A stretch of DNA of 64,000 bases from CAVZCK01 sp963798805 (lineage in GTDB: Bacteria; Pseudomonadota; Alphaproteobacteria; Rhizobiales; Rhodomicrobiaceae). The notes beneath the pieces were generated by a model, which worked only from the letters and a program-made list of their open reading frames with translations, was not told the DNA's origin and searched no databases. Within the stretch, counting starts at the first letter, position 1. Every line of letters begins with the position of its first letter. The position numbers were made by a program, and so were the translations under genes. Shown here piece after piece: positions 62,739-64,000 of this stretch. The stretch lies in contig CAWCVC010000015.1 in NCBI GenBank assembly GCA_963798805.1, positions 310,001-374,000 on the forward strand, written 5' to 3'.

Positions 62739-64000
62739 TCAGCTTGCGCCGCCGAACGAGGACTGGATGACCATCTCCTCCGTCAATTCGCTGCGGTCCA
62801 GATCGGCGACGATCCGTCCATTCTGAAAGATATAGACGTGGTCGCAATTGCTCAGTTCCTCTATTTCCGTGGTGTACCAAAGGAAGGTACGCCCGCCCCG
62901 CGCCTCTTGGCGAACCAGATCATAGACTTCCCGCTTGGTGCCGATGTCGACCCCGCGCATAGGGTCGTCCATCAGAACGATCTTGGCGTCGGACGCGAGC
63001 GCCCGCGCAAACAGCGCCTTCTGCTGGTTGCCGCCAGACAGCGAGAGAATGTTGTTGTCGATATTGGCGGTGCGGATGTTGATCTTCTTCTGCCAACCCC
63101 ACGCGAGTTCGGCCTCACGCCGCGGCGAAATCAGCAGACCGGTCCGCAGGCGCGCCAGCGACCGGATGCCGATATTTTGCGCGATCGACCAATGCGGAAA
63201 AATTCCGTCCGCCTGCCGGTCGCCGGCAACCAGCGCCACCGGCGCGGTGACTTCGATGCCGGCCTTGCGCCGTGCCGCCGCGCTGAAGATGGCGAGCAGC
63301 AGATCGGTCTGACCGTGGCCGGAGAGGCCCGCAAGGCCTATGATCTCGCCTTCCTGAGCGACAAGCTCCACGCCATCGGACTGGCGCGCGGGGCGCGCGC
63401 GGACCCGCAAGGGGCGGCTTTCTCGTTTTCCGGGGACGGTTTTGCCGGACGTCTTGTCGGCAGATGCGGGGTTACCCATCGCCGCGACCAGCCTGTCGTG
63501 ATCGAAGGCGCTCACCGCACCGCTCGCGGCGATCTTGCCGTCACGCATCACCACAATTCGGTCGGCGTTTTGCAGCACCTCGCCGAGCAGATGCGAAATC
63601 AGAATGCAGCTTCTGCCGCTGGCGACGAACCGCCGGACGAAGGCCAAGAGCTGCCCCGAGGTGCGTGCGTCGAGCGAAGATGTCGGCTCGTCGAGGATCA
63701 CCAGATCGAGCGGCGCCTGCGTGATGGTGAAGGCGCGCGCGACCTCCACCATCTGACGGCGGCCGATGGAAAGGTCCCGGACAATGTCAGAGGCGGCGAT
63801 ATTGTGGCCGGGAAATATTTCCGTGAGCTTGGCGGCGATAAGGTCGGAGGCACGGCGCCGCCAGGCGAAACCGCGCAGCGAGGGGTGGTTGATCCGCGTG
63901 TTCTCGGCGACGGAAAGGTTCGGGCAGAGCGAGAGTTCCTGGAACACGCAGCGGATGCCGAGCTCCTGGGCTCGGCTCACCGAGTAGGCGTCCTGGACGG
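62739..64000 (-). CDS. Sugar ABC transporter ATP-binding protein (partial, runs off window)
   Basis: The readable part (at least 413 residues) has the later half of the first ABC domain (QELSLCPNLSVAENTRI, LSIGRRQMVEVARAF, LDLVILDEPTSSLD) and the second ABC domain (AGLSGHGQTDLLLAIF, then LSGGNQQKALFARAL and IVLMDDPMRGVDIGTKREVY). The frame remains open to 64000, so the true start and the first Walker A lie outside. The second domain has degenerate Walker A and LMDDP instead of LLDEP, as is common in RbsA-like proteins where one site is weak. First gene of the three-gene set on this strand. Confidence 0.93.
   Translation of the reverse strand, partial: VQDAYSVSRAQELGIRCVFQELSLCPNLSVAENTRINHPSLRGFAWRRRASDLIAAKLTEIFPGHNIAASDIVRDLSIGRRQMVEVARAFTITQAPLDLVILDEPTSSLDARTSGQLLAFVRRFVASGRSCILISHLLGEVLQNADRIVVMRDGKIAASGAVSAFDHDRLVAAMGNPASADKTSGKTVPGKRESRPLRVRARPARQSDGVELVAQEGEIIGLAGLSGHGQTDLLLAIFSAAARRKAGIEVTAPVALVAGDRQADGIFPHWSIAQNIGIRSLARLRTGLLISPRREAELAWGWQKKINIRTANIDNNILSLSGGNQQKALFARALASDAKIVLMDDPMRGVDIGTKREVYDLVRQEARGGRTFLWYTTEIEELSNCDHVYIFQNGRIVADLDRSELTEEMVIQSSFGGAS

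Overview
The window looks like a high-GC chromosomal segment from an alphaproteobacterium, probably of the Hyphomicrobiales. This is inferred from base composition, the insertion-sequence families and gene types such as the OprB-type porin and the secreted WD40-caspase; no rRNA or other firm taxonomic marker is present. It is an accessory, IS-rich stretch with a striking number of broken genes.

Layout. (1) 1-16.2 kb: a decayed membrane-protein gene, an RND efflux adaptor/pump pair, a methyltransferase, an IS30 element beside IS3 debris, a PEP-mutase-family enzyme, an SDR without a usable start, a DUF4432 protein, a frameshifted IS256 element, an IS630 element (copy 1) placed against the stop codon of an alpha/beta hydrolase. 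(2) 16.2-17.3 kb: non-coding, with a diverged copy of a repeat found at the left edge and the 3' part of a tRNA-Gly. (3) 17.3-30.4 kb, nearly all minus strand: a degenerate GH3-like protein, an ornithine-cyclodeaminase-family protein, a FAD amine oxidase-like protein, an SbcCD/YhaNO-type ATPase and nuclease pair, Crp-type and GntR-type regulators, then a HEAT-repeat protein, an AprB-like ferredoxin, an AprA-like flavoprotein and a DUF971 protein. (4) 30.5-32.5 kb, plus strand: a damaged seven-iron ferredoxin, a ferredoxin-NADP reductase, a terminator, a sigma-54-like promoter and a frameshifted cyanase. (5) 32.7-43.1 kb: a cyclase-family hydrolase, small membrane or secreted proteins, a broken GST, an ATP-dependent DNA ligase, a 990-residue secreted WD40-caspase, an SGNH hydrolase and an OprB-type porin. 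(6) 43.3-51.6 kb: an IS nest made of IS630 copy 2, a perfect 54-bp hairpin, two inverted IS1380 copies (one split by an IS481), an IS110 and remains of a TraG/VirD4 coupling protein. (7) 51.9-60.6 kb: a TPR protein with a recent 306-bp internal duplication, a VOC protein, a GST, a divergent TetR/FAD-monooxygenase pair (both broken), a group II intron 3' fragment abutting a second broken FAD monooxygenase, and another IS630-type element. (8) 60.8-64 kb: a ribose-type sugar ABC importer (two permeases and an ATPase that runs off the window).

Functional links. The strongest multi-gene unit is the DUF971 - flavoprotein - ferredoxin - HEAT set with its flanking regulators. It reads as a flavin/iron-sulfur oxidoreductase module related to APS reductase but without any sulfate-assimilation gene beside it; the adjacent FdxA/Fpr pair could exchange electrons with it and the cyanase hints at nitrogen metabolism. 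At least ten genes carry single-base frameshifts, and two also carry apparent substitutions at key codons. Either the locus is decaying or the assembly has uncorrected indels; reads are needed to decide.
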